A DNA stretch of 64,000 bases from Nonomuraea africana (GTDB lineage: Bacteria; Actinomycetota; Actinomycetes; Streptosporangiales; Streptosporangiaceae). The notes under the pieces are model-generated. The model was given only the letters and a program-made list of their open reading frames with translations. It ran no database searches and was not told the DNA's origin. Both the position numbers and the translations under genes were made by a program. Each line of letters begins with the position of its first letter. Position 1 is the first letter of the stretch. Positions 1-8,326 of the stretch are shown in pieces. The DNA is taken from positions 5,084,001-5,148,000 of the forward strand of contig NZ_JADBEF010000001.1 of the NCBI RefSeq assembly GCF_014873535.1, in the 5' to 3' direction.

Positions 1-546
1 CAGCAATGTCAGGACCGCCACACGCAGCAGCATCGGGTCCGGCTGCCCGCCCACGGGAGCGATGCCCACCGCGCTCTCCAGCGCCCCCCGCAGATGCTCG
101 GCAAGAGTGCCGGCCTCCGGCAGGACAGGAAGAAGCAACTGGTGCAAGGACGCGAAGGACTGCTGCGACTCCGCTTCGCTGCCCTGACACGCCAGCACGA
201 CCCATCCGCCGCCGCGCGCATGGTCGGTGGCGGCGGCCACCAACCTCGTCTTGCCAGTGCCGGCCTCGCCGAGCAGGAGCAGGATCCGCGATTCGCCGCG
301 CTCCGCCTCGATGACGTCCAGGATGCGACGGATCTCGGACCGCCGGCCGACCAGCGTCACAGCGGGCTCGGCCACACGCGTGACGCTGTGCCCGCCGTCT
401 CTCCGACGCCTGCTCCGGAGGTGCTGGTGGACCGTGCGGGAGGGACACAACCGGTCAGTTCGTTCACGGCATGCTTCCTCTCCCGTCGCATCACTGCCCC
501 GAGGCCTGCGACTACTCGACCGCAGCGCCGCAGCGGATTCACGCAT
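1..546 (-). CDS. STAND/LuxR-type ATPase regulator, N-terminal part (cut by window edge)
   Basis: The reverse strand is open from an ATG at 546 to the window edge. A GGAGG-type ribosome site lies just upstream of that ATG; a GTG at 375 is an alternative, because recognisable homology begins there. The segment reads LVGRRSEIRRIL, then a P-loop GEAGTGKT, then a leucine-rich AAA segment. This is the usual N-terminus of large LuxR-family regulators that join a signal-transduction ATPase to a C-terminal DNA-binding HTH. The rest of the gene lies left of the window, so its target and HTH cannot be seen. The family is clear; the exact start is less so. Confidence 0.7.
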   Translation of the reverse strand, partial: MRESAAALRSSSRRPRGSDATGEEACRERTDRLCPSRTVHQHLRSRRRRDGGHSVTRVAEPAVTLVGRRSEIRRILDVIEAERGESRILLLLGEAGTGKTRLVAAATDHARGGGWVVLACQGSEAESQQSFASLHQLLLPVLPEAGTLAEHLRGALESAVGIAPVGGQPDPMLLRVAVLTLL

Positions 547-787
547 TCTCCCATCCTCCTCACCCAACGGCGGACACCGGGACTGCCCAGTAAACGGCTC
601 TGTCTCTCCTCTTCCTGTCCCAACACTGACGCGTCGGGCGTTTGAAACAATGCGGCCGACGCCGGCCGACCAGTGCGGATTCTGTTTCATGGGTTGTTGC
701 ATGCGGCTGGACGACCGAAACACCCACATGAAACGATCTCGGGGCGCGCGACGACGACTTCGTGCGCATGGAAAGCCAACGACTGCC

Positions 788-930
788 CCATACGGCCGCG
801 AACAGCGCGGCAACAGCGCTACTCCTCCATGCCGGGGAGCCGTGCACGTACAACACGCTGCAGTCGGGGTCGTACGGGGCGGCACCGAAGGCCGCCAGTT
901 CCTCCGCCCCTCCGACTGTGCGCGGCACCA
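788..930 (-). pseudogene. Remnant of the STAND-GNAT-HTH protein family (third copy)
   Basis: A short reverse-strand stretch reads VGGAEELAAFGAA and then DCSVLYVHGSPAWRSS. It aligns with the start of the two intact paralogues at 14695-16743 and 18992-21055 (FVGREEEL and VLYVHGPGGVGKS), but the P-loop is destroyed. Only about 48 codons remain and nothing of the middle or C-terminal domains follows. A CGAATG-containing box at 945-958 resembles the box that precedes the intact copies. The interval 547-787 shows no other gene. Confidence 0.55.
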
Positions 931-975
931 CAGCATCGGGCTTGCGACTACTCATTCGGGAAGGCCGTTGTCCGC

Positions 976-1893
976 TCAACCCGCGCGCAGCCCCGTGATG
1001 AGGGACTCCGCGACATCCAGCAGTTCGCCGCGCGATCGTGTCGTCGCCTGCACGTCGACGAACACTTCATGAGCGCCCGCCGCGCCCAGGGCGAACAGGT
1101 ACTCGATGATCTGGCTCACGGTACCGGCATGGGGCACGTGGGCAGGGTCGGCCGGCTCATCAACGATCATCGGATTGAGCCGTATCACCATGCGCAGCGC
1201 CGATGGGTCCCGGCCGGCCCGCTCGGCGGCCTGTAGCGCCGTACCCCACAACGACTCCAGGTACGGCTGAGGCAGTGCCGCCCCCAGCCAGCCGTCGGCG
1301 CGCCTGCCGACGCGTTCCAGGGCCGCATGGGTGAAACCGGCGAGCAGGATCGGCGGACGGGGTCGTTGGGCGGGCTTGAGGTGAACGTGGGAAGGCGGCA
1401 CCGTCCACAGCGGCCCCTTGTGCTCCACCACCTCCTCGGCCCAGAGGGTCTCCATCAGGTCGAGCGTCTCCTCCAGCCGGACGCCCCTCCCCTGCCAGGG
1501 CACCCCCGCCGCCGCGTACTCGTCCCGCAACCAGCCCAGCCCGATGCCCACGTCCAGCCGCCCGCGGCTGAGCAGGTCGAGCGAGGCCAGGCTGCGAGCG
1601 AGCACGACGGCCGGCTGCCACAAGGCGTTGAGCGTGCTGGTCCCCAGCCGTATGTCGCTCGTGCTGAGGGCCGCCAAGGTCAGGGCCGACAACGGATCGA
1701 AGAACGTTGTGAAGGCCTCCGGGATCGTGCCGTCTCCCCCAGGATATGGATCACTGGGTGCCAGTGGCACGAGGATGCGATCACTCGCCCACAGGCTGTC
1801 GTAGCCCATGCTCTCCAAACTCGCACTGGCACGGCCGATGAATTCCGGGTCGGCGAAGGCGCCATATTGTGGTACCGCGAAGCCGATGCGCAT
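976..1893 (-). CDS. LLM-class (luciferase-like, F420/FMN) oxidoreductase
   Basis: A 305-residue protein of the bacterial luciferase-like TIM-barrel family. Actinobacterial members mostly use coenzyme F420 or FMN to oxidise or reduce small molecules. It starts MRIGFAVPQYG and has the family signatures YDSLWASDRI, DLLSRGRLDVGIGLGW, the EETLDLMETLW helix and PPILLAGFTHAALERVGRRADGW spread over the full length. The ATG at 1893 is preceded by AAAGGATC and fits the family N-terminus; the reading frame is open further upstream but looks unrelated. It is monocistronic, with a GNAT gene upstream on the same strand. The substrate cannot be deduced. Confidence 0.85.
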   Translation of the reverse strand: MRIGFAVPQYGAFADPEFIGRASASLESMGYDSLWASDRILVPLAPSDPYPGGDGTIPEAFTTFFDPLSALTLAALSTSDIRLGTSTLNALWQPAVVLARSLASLDLLSRGRLDVGIGLGWLRDEYAAAGVPWQGRGVRLEETLDLMETLWAEEVVEHKGPLWTVPPSHVHLKPAQRPRPPILLAGFTHAALERVGRRADGWLGAALPQPYLESLWGTALQAAERAGRDPSALRMVIRLNPMIVDEPADPAHVPHAGTVSQIIEYLFALGAAGAHEVFVDVQATTRSRGELLDVAESLITGLRAG

Positions 1894-2027
1894 GCAGGAT
1901 CCTTTGACCTTGAACGAAAAGTGATTGTGGCGTGGAACGCCGCGTCCATCGCCGATCGCCACCGGGCAACGCCCAGGCACTGACTTCGGTACCGAGGGCT
2001 TGTTCCGGGCGTCGCCCGGACGAGCCC

Positions 2028-2603
2028 CTAGAGACGCTTGCGGTAGACCACCAGGTCACATGGGGTGGCCAGCAACGGAGCCAGCGCCGGGTAGGACCCC
2101 TCGACCGGGCTGACGCCGGTCCGCAGGTAGCCGAGCCGGGTGTACCAGCCGGCCAGGAACTCTTTGGAGGGATGCGTCCAGGACCGGGGCGTGAGGATTT
2201 CGAGCTGCATGACCGGGCGTCCGCTGTCGAGGGCGCGACGCTCGGCGAAGGCGACCAGCTCGTGGCCGATGCCGTGGCCGCGGTGCGCGGGATCGGCCGC
2301 GAGCATGCCGAACTCGGCCGCGCGGTGATCCGGGGGGCGGATGCGGACGCAGCCGACGATGTACGTGCCCAGGCAGGCCACCGCGATCTGCCCGGCGGCG
2401 GTCAGCTCGGCGACCTCCTCGACGGTCGTACGGGCCGCGCCCGCATGCCACAGGCCGCTCTCGGCCTCGGCGTAGACCTCGTTGACCAGGCCGGACAGCC
2501 GCGCGAGCACGGCGGGGTCGGCGTGCGCGCCGGACGGCAGCAGAGATGGACGAAAATCGTGCACGATCTCATCCTCGTTGGTGGGTGGGTGCCACAGCGG
2601 CAC
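2028..2603 (-). CDS. GNAT-family N-acetyltransferase
   Basis: A 191-residue single-domain GNAT protein. Acetyl-CoA binding is indicated by the motif-A segment MLAADPAHRGHGIGHELVAF (R/Q-x-x-G-x-G/A type) at about residues 100-118, followed by the beta-strand PVMQLEIL and the C-terminal YTRLGY. The first 40 residues (DPAVLARLSGLVNEVYAEAESGLW) fit the usual GNAT start. It would acetylate an unknown small molecule or amine. It is followed by the LLM oxidoreductase and preceded at 45 bases by a second, unrelated GNAT gene, so the pair may be co-transcribed. Confidence 0.8.
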   Translation of the reverse strand: MPLWHPPTNEDEIVHDFRPSLLPSGAHADPAVLARLSGLVNEVYAEAESGLWHAGAARTTVEEVAELTAAGQIAVACLGTYIVGCVRIRPPDHRAAEFGMLAADPAHRGHGIGHELVAFAERRALDSGRPVMQLEILTPRSWTHPSKEFLAGWYTRLGYLRTGVSPVEGSYPALAPLLATPCDLVVYRKRL

Positions 2604-2648
2604 CGTATCGGCCGGTGCGGCCGGGTCTATGCCGTCGCTCGCGTCACG

Positions 2649-3470
2649 TCAGCCGGCGTCCGGCCGCCAGATCCAGTCCCGCCGGCTGTACAGCGGGCGC
2701 AGCCCGGCGCGGAGCATGTTGTTCAGCGAGGGGTTGGCCGCTCCTTGCGCCGGCAGCCCGGTCTCCGCCACCAGCCAGCTACAGCCCATGGCCGCGGCCT
2801 CCATGGCGCGCCTGGCGAGCAGGGCTGACTGCGCGCCCTGGTTACGGTGTTCGGGCAGTGTCGCGCCGGCGTTGAGAGAGCCGATCGACCCGCGGATGAA
2901 GAGGTTGGCGGTGGCGATCATCGTGTCGCCGTCCCATGCGGCGAACGGGTGGAAATCCGGGTGGTCGTTGCTGCCCGCCAGCATCTCGGCGAGCCCTTCC
3001 TCGGGCATCCCGAACCCCCGGAGGCCGACCGTCGCCCATTCCATGGCGGCCTCCGGGCCGACCGGCCTGATGTCCAGCTTGCTCTCGCCGGGCCAGAACG
3101 TCTCAACCGGACAGGCCAGCTTCACGTTGTACGCTCCAGGGCGGAGATTGTAGGCGGCGCGGATCTCCTCCCAGTCCGGCGGCAGGACGGAAGGGGCGAT
3201 CTGGAGGACGGCGACCTTGCTGTCCTGCGACCGGTAGAAGTCCACCACGCGGCCGATGAGGTCGTGCGTGACCGGCTCGTCGAAGCCGAATCCGAGCGCC
3301 TTGCTCCAGAACTCGGTGGGGTCGTTGCGCACCGACGTCGCCACGCCGCCACCGATGCGCGTGGTGGCGATCCCCAACGCGGACTTCATCGGCGGCGGCG
3401 CCATCGACACGTACTGGTACATGAATTCCGCCTCGATACTCTCGGCGAGAGCGGTCGGCAGTTCTTCCAT
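2649..3470 (-). CDS. GNAT-family acetyltransferase, two-lobed
   Basis: A 273-residue protein. The start at 3470 (MEELPTALAESIEAEF) is chosen because AAGGAG lies 7 bases upstream. The C-terminal half is a clear GNAT fold: strand DTMIATANLF, strand LNAGATLPEHRNQGAQSALL with the CoA-binding loop at about residues 203-222, then a helix and the strand SWLVAETG. The N-terminal half (residues 1-120) resembles the degenerate first lobe of double-GNAT proteins. On the same strand, upstream of the start, GTGGACAG (3567-3574) is followed by TATA-like bases, a plausible promoter. Substrate unknown. Confidence 0.75.
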   Translation of the reverse strand: MEELPTALAESIEAEFMYQYVSMAPPPMKSALGIATTRIGGGVATSVRNDPTEFWSKALGFGFDEPVTHDLIGRVVDFYRSQDSKVAVLQIAPSVLPPDWEEIRAAYNLRPGAYNVKLACPVETFWPGESKLDIRPVGPEAAMEWATVGLRGFGMPEEGLAEMLAGSNDHPDFHPFAAWDGDTMIATANLFIRGSIGSLNAGATLPEHRNQGAQSALLARRAMEAAAMGCSWLVAETGLPAQGAANPSLNNMLRAGLRPLYSRRDWIWRPDAG

Positions 3471-3642
3471 GTCAAACTCCTTACTGGTGAATTGCCCTTC
3501 CCCGGCAGTCAGTGATCTTCGAGAAATCGGGGTCGCAGTGGTCTTCCGTATAGTCGGTGAGCGAACTGTCCACTTGCCAGCTCGTCCATTGCCCATGAAC
3601 CGTCCGTTTCCGGGACGTGCGGCGTGGCGCGTGCCGTCAGCC

Positions 3643-3905
3643 GATGGCCTCCATCGCCAAGCTGAGCGGCCGCTTTCCCGGCGGCTCGCTGGGCACGACC
3701 CTGAACGCGGTCGCGCTGCCCGATAGCACCGATCCGTACATCCGGCAGGAGCGCTACCGCCAGCGGTTCACCGCCGACCTGTCACCGGGGCGCGCCACCT
3801 TGGACGCCGTCGCCCCAGCGGCCGTTGAACGACCGGGCGCTCAATGCCTCCCGGCCCGCCGCCGTCGCCGACGTCATCCTCCAGGCCGTCAAAGCCATCG
3901 CCTGA
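3643..3905 (+). pseudogene. Alpha/beta-hydrolase remnant (internal deletion)
   Basis: Reads IAKLSGRFPGGSLG, ALPDSTDPYIRQERY and FTADLSPGRATLDAV, then shifts frame and ends with ADVILQAVKAIA and a stop at 3905. These blocks match, in order, the longer remnant at 5068-5505 (IAELSGRFPGGTLG through AEVILRVVKAVA). The catalytic nucleophile region and the segment carrying the catalytic Asp and His are missing. The parent is a secreted or cytosolic alpha/beta hydrolase common in streptomycetes. Not functional. Confidence 0.7.
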
Positions 3906-4208
3906 CGACCCTCGCCGCCGTGGGGCCGGCGGTGACGGCCGCCCAGTCGCGACGGAGATCGGACGCGAAGCCACGCAACTCGATGACCGGGCTGAGCGGC
4001 TGCTCGGTGACCCAGTCCTGTGTCCCGGCCCTCGCTGAACAACATGCACCGCGCGAACAAAAAGTGGGCAGGTGAAGATCTGGAAATGAGCAGCCGCCTC
4101 AGGTCACCTTGTACGAACGTGTCTCTCCTCCCCCACGCGGGACCGCGGCGGAGATCCGCGCAGCGGGTGAGCGACGTGCATCAGCACCTGGATGCAAGGC
4201 GGATATCT

Positions 4209-4841
4209 ATGATCAACTGGGTCGGCTTCATTCCTGCCGCTCTCCTCATCTCCCTCGTCCCCGGAGCGAATCAGCTCCTTGGCCTGAGCAATGCCGTACG
4301 CCATGGCACCGCGTACGCCCTGGCCGGAATCGGCGGGCGGCTGGCGGCCTTCGTCGTTCTCATCGGGCTGGTCGTGGCCGGGCTCGGCGCGATATTGGCC
4401 ACCTCGGCCACGGCGCTCACGGTGATCAAGTGGGTGGGTGTCGTCTATCTCGCGTGGATCGGGTTCTCGAGTCTGCGCCGTGCCCGGCGCGCGCCGGCCG
4501 CCACCTCAACCGCCTCCCCGTCCGACACCGGCCAGAGGCTGCGGCCGCTCATCGTCAACGAATTCGTCGTGGGGATCAGCAATCCCAAGGCTCTGCTGCT
4601 CTTCGCCGCCTTGTTGCCCCAGTTCACGGGCGGACCGGCAGGTGACGCGGACAAGCAGCTCGTCTTGCTCGGGGCGGCCTACCTCGCCATCGAGTTCGTT
4701 GTCGGCCTCGGCTATATCGGAATCGGAAGCGGGATCGGGGCGATCGGGATCTCGGCGCGAACCCACCGCAGGATCGATCTCGGCAGCGGCCTGTGCTTCC
4801 TCGGCCTCGCCGGGCTCCTCGCCGTGGACGACGTCACCTGA
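4209..4841 (+). CDS. LysE/RhtB-family amino-acid exporter
   Basis: A 210-residue integral membrane protein with about six hydrophobic segments. It starts MINWVGFIPAALLISLVPGANQ, which contains the P-G-x-N/D motif of LysE/RhtB translocators; the second hallmark, NPKALLLF, is at about residues 123-130. The ATG at 4209 is chosen because it begins exactly at the family's first membrane helix and has AAGGCGG upstream. These proteins export amino acids or analogues by proton antiport. A C-terminal remnant of the same family (RRIDFGSG versus RRIDLGSG) occurs at 35505-35636 on the other strand. Confidence 0.85.
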   Translation: MINWVGFIPAALLISLVPGANQLLGLSNAVRHGTAYALAGIGGRLAAFVVLIGLVVAGLGAILATSATALTVIKWVGVVYLAWIGFSSLRRARRAPAATSTASPSDTGQRLRPLIVNEFVVGISNPKALLLFAALLPQFTGGPAGDADKQLVLLGAAYLAIEFVVGLGYIGIGSGIGAIGISARTHRRIDLGSGLCFLGLAGLLAVDDVT

Positions 4842-4934
4842 GCCCCGGAACCGCCGTTCGGAGCCGGCTCGGCAGGATGCGTGCCGGCCATCGCGGGGGA
4901 ACGGTCGCGATCGAGTGGCCGAGCACAAGCCATG

Positions 4935-5067
4935 GCGTCGCTGACGCCGCCACGGCGTAGGCAGCTCGATGCGGCGCTTACTCGTGTGGAGGGTCAGTTC
5001 GGGCAGGAGCACCACGGTCGGAGATCGGCGCCGTCACGTTCCCCCAGCCGGGCACTGGGGTCCAGAC
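4935..5067 (-). pseudogene. MBL-fold hydrolase remnant
   Basis: On the reverse strand the segment VWTPVPGWGNVT is followed, after a frame change, by LPELTLHTSKRRIEL. These match WTPVPDWGNVT and SELTLFAGKRRIEL in the intact metallo-beta-lactamase-fold gene at 25610-26539. All zinc-binding histidines are absent. It abuts an alpha/beta-hydrolase remnant on the opposite strand at about 5067, so this is a recombination joint between two decayed genes. Confidence 0.65.
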
Positions 5068-5505
5068 CCGTTCGCGCCCGAGGAAGGGGAGAGCATCGCC
5101 GAACTGAGCGGCCGCTTTCCAGGCGGCACGCTCGGTGAGACGTTGTTCCCGGTGGCTCTGCCCGACGGCAGCACGGATCTGTACATCCGTCAGGACCGCT
5201 ACCACGCGCAGTTCGCCGCCGATCTGCCGGCGGAGCGTGCCGCCTTGGACGCCGTCACGCAGCGGCCGTTGAACGACCGGGCGCTGAACGACCGGGCCGG
5301 TACGCCGGCCTGGCGGGATCTGCCGTCGTGGTTCGTCTATCCCGAGCTGGACTTCAACATCCCCCTGGCCGCGCACCGGTTCATGGCCGAGCGGGCCGGT
5401 GCCCGCGAGGTCGTGGAGATCGCCGGAGCTTCGCACGCGCTGCCGGCTTCTCAGCCGCATGCGGTGGCCGAGGTCATCCTGCGGGTGGTCAAGGCCGTCG
5501 CCTGA
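5068..5505 (+). pseudogene. Alpha/beta-hydrolase, C-terminal remnant
   Basis: Open from about 5068 to the stop at 5505. It reads FAPEEGESIAELSGRFPGG, YIRQDRYHAQFAADLP, LPSWFVYPELDFNIP, HRFMAERAGAREVVEIAGAS-H and AEVILRVVKAVA. This is the cap region, acid and histidine-bearing C-terminal half of an alpha/beta hydrolase; the oxyanion loop and nucleophile elbow are missing. A short internal repeat (two adjacent LNDRA units at about 5270-5295) may be a small duplication. Shorter relatives lie at 3643-3905 and 22853-23030. Confidence 0.7.
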
Positions 5506-5565
5506 CGCGACGGGTTGCGGCGGATGGCTATCCCGGGGCCCCCATCCGCCGTTGGCCGGCGGCAG

Positions 5566-5585
5566 GTGGACAGGAAATGGCCTGG
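5566..5585 (+). promoter_or_regulatory. GTGGACA...GGCCTGG box upstream of the glycosidase
   Basis: GTGGACAGGAAATGGCCTGG, 66 bases before the ATG at 5652. A second GGTGGACAGGGAGCC half-copy follows at 5588. The same box recurs before ddl, the decayed ddl copy, a hydrolase N-terminus and other genes in this window, so it is a candidate promoter or operator. Confidence 0.5.
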
Positions 5586-5651
5586 CCGGTGGACAGGGAG
5601 CCGGGCGACCATACCGGGACGGTCCACAGCATTCGTTTTTCTGGAGAACAC

Positions 5652-6632
5652 ATGATGATGGCCCAGCCCGTCAGCCGGCGCGGTGTACTGCGGGGCGCGG
5701 TGTTGCTCGGCGCCGCGGCGACCACCGTGAGCGTGACGACTGCCCCTGCGGCCGCCGGTCCTGCCGGGATGCCGACCTACCGCTACCTGCGTGACGCCCT
5801 GAACGTTTCGAAGTTGCATTACAACCGCGACGGCGAGTTCATCTTCCCCACGATCCGGGGGGTGGGCGACAAGATCAGCGACGCTCGCGCCCGCTACTAC
5901 CTCTACTACGCCCCACACGAGAATCCCGGCGGCATCTGTGTGGCGTTCAGCGACTCTCTGGACCGGGAGTTCGTCGAGCACACCGCCAATCCGGTGATCG
6001 ACAGATGGCTGCCGAGCACCACCGTCAGCCACGTCTCCTCTCCGCACGTCATCTGGGATACGGCCACCAAGCAGTTCTTCTGCTACTTCCACGGCGAGAA
6101 CACCGTGACCCGGGTGGCCCGTTCCAAGGACGGCATCAACTTCACCGACGAGACGCCCATCCTGAGCACTCGCCTCATACCGGGGACCTCTGAAACGTCA
6201 TATGCGCGGGTGTTCGAGCACGCTCTGCCGGGGCGCAACAACAAGTACGTCATGGTCTTCATGGGCGTCAGGAACGGCCGGCGAATCTTCTACGGCTGGT
6301 CTCCCAACGGCTGGGACAACTGGCAGTTCAGCTCGGCTCCGCTCGTCAACCACGAAGCCGACGGCGTGAGCGACATCTCCGGCCCCACGCTGGTCAAGCG
6401 CAATGGCACCGTGTACGTCGCCTACCACGGCAGCGACGGCAAGATGCGCATCACCGAAGTCGGCGAGAACTTCGACAAGGAGGTCCACCTCGGCGTCTTC
6501 CATTCGCCGATCGCCTCGGACGAAGGCCGGGTGGCCGCGCCGTCATTCGGCACCCAGGACGGCACCGAGTACATGTTCTACGAGGCCGGAGCGCGTCTGA
6601 AGGCGCGCATCTGCATAGCCCGGGCCGTCTGA
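5652..6632 (+). CDS. Tat-exported five-bladed beta-propeller glycosidase-like protein
   Basis: A 326-residue secreted protein. The start is one of three consecutive ATGs at 5652; GGAG lies 6 bases upstream of the first. The N-terminus has a twin-arginine signal (SRRGVLRG, then a hydrophobic stretch and TAPAAAGPAG). The mature part carries repeated propeller blades with aromatic motifs: YYLYYAPHENPGG, VSSPHVIWDT, KQFFCYFHG, VFMGVRNGRRIFYGWS, ISGPTLVKRNGTVYVAYHGS and EYMFYEAG. This matches the GH43/GH32/GH117-type superfamily that cleaves sugar polymers or displays related folds. The substrate is unknown and catalytic acids cannot be assigned with certainty. Its 3' end overlaps a convergent regulator fragment. 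Confidence 0.75.
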   Translation: MMMAQPVSRRGVLRGAVLLGAAATTVSVTTAPAAAGPAGMPTYRYLRDALNVSKLHYNRDGEFIFPTIRGVGDKISDARARYYLYYAPHENPGGICVAFSDSLDREFVEHTANPVIDRWLPSTTVSHVSSPHVIWDTATKQFFCYFHGENTVTRVARSKDGINFTDETPILSTRLIPGTSETSYARVFEHALPGRNNKYVMVFMGVRNGRRIFYGWSPNGWDNWQFSSAPLVNHEADGVSDISGPTLVKRNGTVYVAYHGSDGKMRITEVGENFDKEVHLGVFHSPIASDEGRVAAPSFGTQDGTEYMFYEAGARLKARICIARAV

Positions 6633-7190
6633 GCGACCTCAGCGCGCTCAGACTCGACGGCTTGTCTGAGCTGGGACCGGGAGGTGACGCCGAGGAGGGG
6701 GAAGGCCTGGTAGAGGTGACTGCCCACGGTGCGGTACGACAGGTAGAGCCGCTCGCCGATCTCCTTGTTGGTAAGCCCTTCGGCGGCCAGTTCGACGATC
6801 TGGCGGTTGTGGGCGGGGAGGCTGGCCAGCGCTCCCCGGCTGACGGGTCCGGGGGTCAGACCCGCCGCGCGGAGCTCCGCTCGGGCCCGTTCGGCCCAGG
6901 GGGCGGCGCCCAGCCGTTCGAAGATCTGCAGCGCTTGCGCGAGCATCGCCCTGGCCTCGGTGATCCGGCGGGCCCGGCGGAGCCATTCGCCGAATTCCAG
7001 CCGGGTCTGTGCCCGCTCGAACGGCCATTCCTCGCCCGCCGGATCCTTGAGCGCCGCCTGAAAGTGCGGTTCGGGATCCTCGGTGAGCAGGGCGCGGGCC
7101 CGGTCGAAGATCAGGCGTAGCCGCAGGGAAGGGCCCGCGTCGCTCGCGGTAACGGCGCGTTCGAGAATGGCGCGGGCCTCCTCGCCTCGC
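6578..7190 (-). pseudogene. LuxR-family regulator, C-terminal fragment
   Basis: About 200 codons of the C-terminus of a large LuxR regulator. Helical TPR-like repeats (EEARAILERAV, RLEFGEWLRRARR, ARAMLAQALQIFERLGA) precede a typical LuxR HTH with LPAHNRQIVELAAEGLTNKE and then RTVGSHLYQAFPLLGV. The ATPase part is absent: at about 7190 the homology stops and an AraC fragment begins on the other strand. The extra tail after LRQAVESE suggests the original stop was lost. Isolated LuxR C-termini can still bind DNA, so residual function is not excluded, but there is no obvious start signal. Confidence 0.7.
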
Positions 7191-7196
7191 ACCGCC

Positions 7197-7728
7197 GTAC
7201 TGACCCCCGGCGACCTGGTCATCTACGACACCACGCGCCCCTACACCCTCGACCATCCAGAACGCACCCGCCTGCACCTGCTCCACCTGCTCGCGGCACG
7301 CTCTGGCCGCCCCGGCCCGGCACGTGAGACAGATCACCGCCACGGCCCTCCGCCCCGACCACGGCCTGGCCCCGATGCTGTCTCCCTTCCTGACCGCCCT
7401 GGCAACCTCCGCCGGCGGCTACGCACCGCACGTCGGCGAACGACTGGGAGGCCATGTGAGCGATCTGCTGGCCACCCTCATCGCCGACCACGCGGAGGAC
7501 CAGGCGGGGGACCACGCGGCCCAGGCCTTCGTCCGGCGCATCCAGCACTACGTCAACCAGCACCTGGCCGACCCCGGCTTGTCACCCGAGTCGATCGCCG
7601 CGGCGCACCGCATCTCCCTGCGCTACCTCTACGAGCTGTGGGCCGGTGAGGACACCGCCATCAGTCGCTGGATCCAGCGGCGCCGCCTCGAAGAGTGCAG
7701 CCGCGAACTGATCCGCCGCGGCCGGGTT
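7197..7728 (+). pseudogene. AraC-family regulator, broken
   Basis: Begins abruptly with TPGDLVIYDTTRPYTLDHPE, a cupin-like sensor segment, in one frame. After an internal loss near 7265-7320 it continues in another frame with RQITATALRPDHGLAPMLSPF and the C-terminal AraC HTH (FVRRIQHYVNQHLADPGLSP, then SLRYLYELWAGEDTAISRWI). The last helix (RRLEECSRELI) is present but the final part is replaced by an IS200-type transposase at about 7730. Both ends and the middle are damaged. Confidence 0.7.
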
Positions 7729-7733
7729 GACGG

Positions 7734-8099
7734 CTCGGCGCTTGGCTGTCGCGCGGAGCCTGGTACCGGCGTGGGGCCTTCACCGACCCGATGCTGGTCC
7801 GATGCGAACAGATCATGCGGGAGGTCTGTGCCGACTTCGAGGTCGAACTTCGCGAGTTCAACGGCGACGACCACGTCCACCTGCTGGTCCGCTATCCGCC
7901 CAAGGTCGCCTTGTCCAAGCTGGTCAACTCGCTGAAGGGGGTCTCGGCTCGGACGCTGCGCAAGGAGTTCAGCGCCCACGTCCGCAGGTACCTGTGGGGT
8001 GATCGTTTCTGGTCCGGCTCCTACTTCGCCGGGTCGGTTGGCGGGGCCCCGCTGACCGTGCTCGAGCAGTACATCGAGCAGCAGAAACGGCCGGTCTGA
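7734..8099 (+). mobile_element. IS200/IS605-family tnpA, 5'-truncated
   Basis: Encodes most of a Y1 (HUH) transposase: LVRCEQIMREVCADFEVELR, the HUH motif DDHVHLLVRYPP, LVNSLKGVSARTLRKEF, YLWGDRFWSGSYFAG and the tyrosine-bearing helix LEQYIEQQKRP. The first 20-30 residues are missing and the 5' side runs into AraC sequence, so it is probably inactive. This family moves as single-stranded DNA using subterminal hairpins, one of which is seen at 8175-8190. Confidence 0.8.
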
Positions 8100-8174
8100 T
8101 CGGGGTTGGCGCCGGTTCGCCTGGCGGCGAATCGGCTGTTCTTGCCCCGCTACGCGGGACAATCCGCTTCACCG

Positions 8175-8190
8175 CCGGCCTGAAGGCCGG
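8175..8190. repeat. IS200/IS605 right-end hairpin
   Basis: CCGGCC-TGAA-GGCCGG forms a six-base-pair stem with a tetraloop 75 bases after the tnpA stop. That is the position and shape of the imperfect palindrome recognised at the right end of IS200/IS605 elements. Confidence 0.6.
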
Positions 8191-8326
8191 AGCACTACGG
8201 ACGAACCCGGTAGACCGGGGGCATCACGGCCACTAATGGACGGAAAGCGGCAACTGTTTGGCCTGTTGACCGACCGGTTCGCCGGGCCACCCTTTCCTCA
8301 GCCGATGAGGGAACGAGGAGGGCGGA

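Noticed and set aside
4020..4060. Tail of a GNAT gene (PSLNNMHRA resembling NPSLNNMLRAG at about 2700)
   Set aside because: Only nine residues match; too short to call, although it would fit the pattern of duplicated scraps here.
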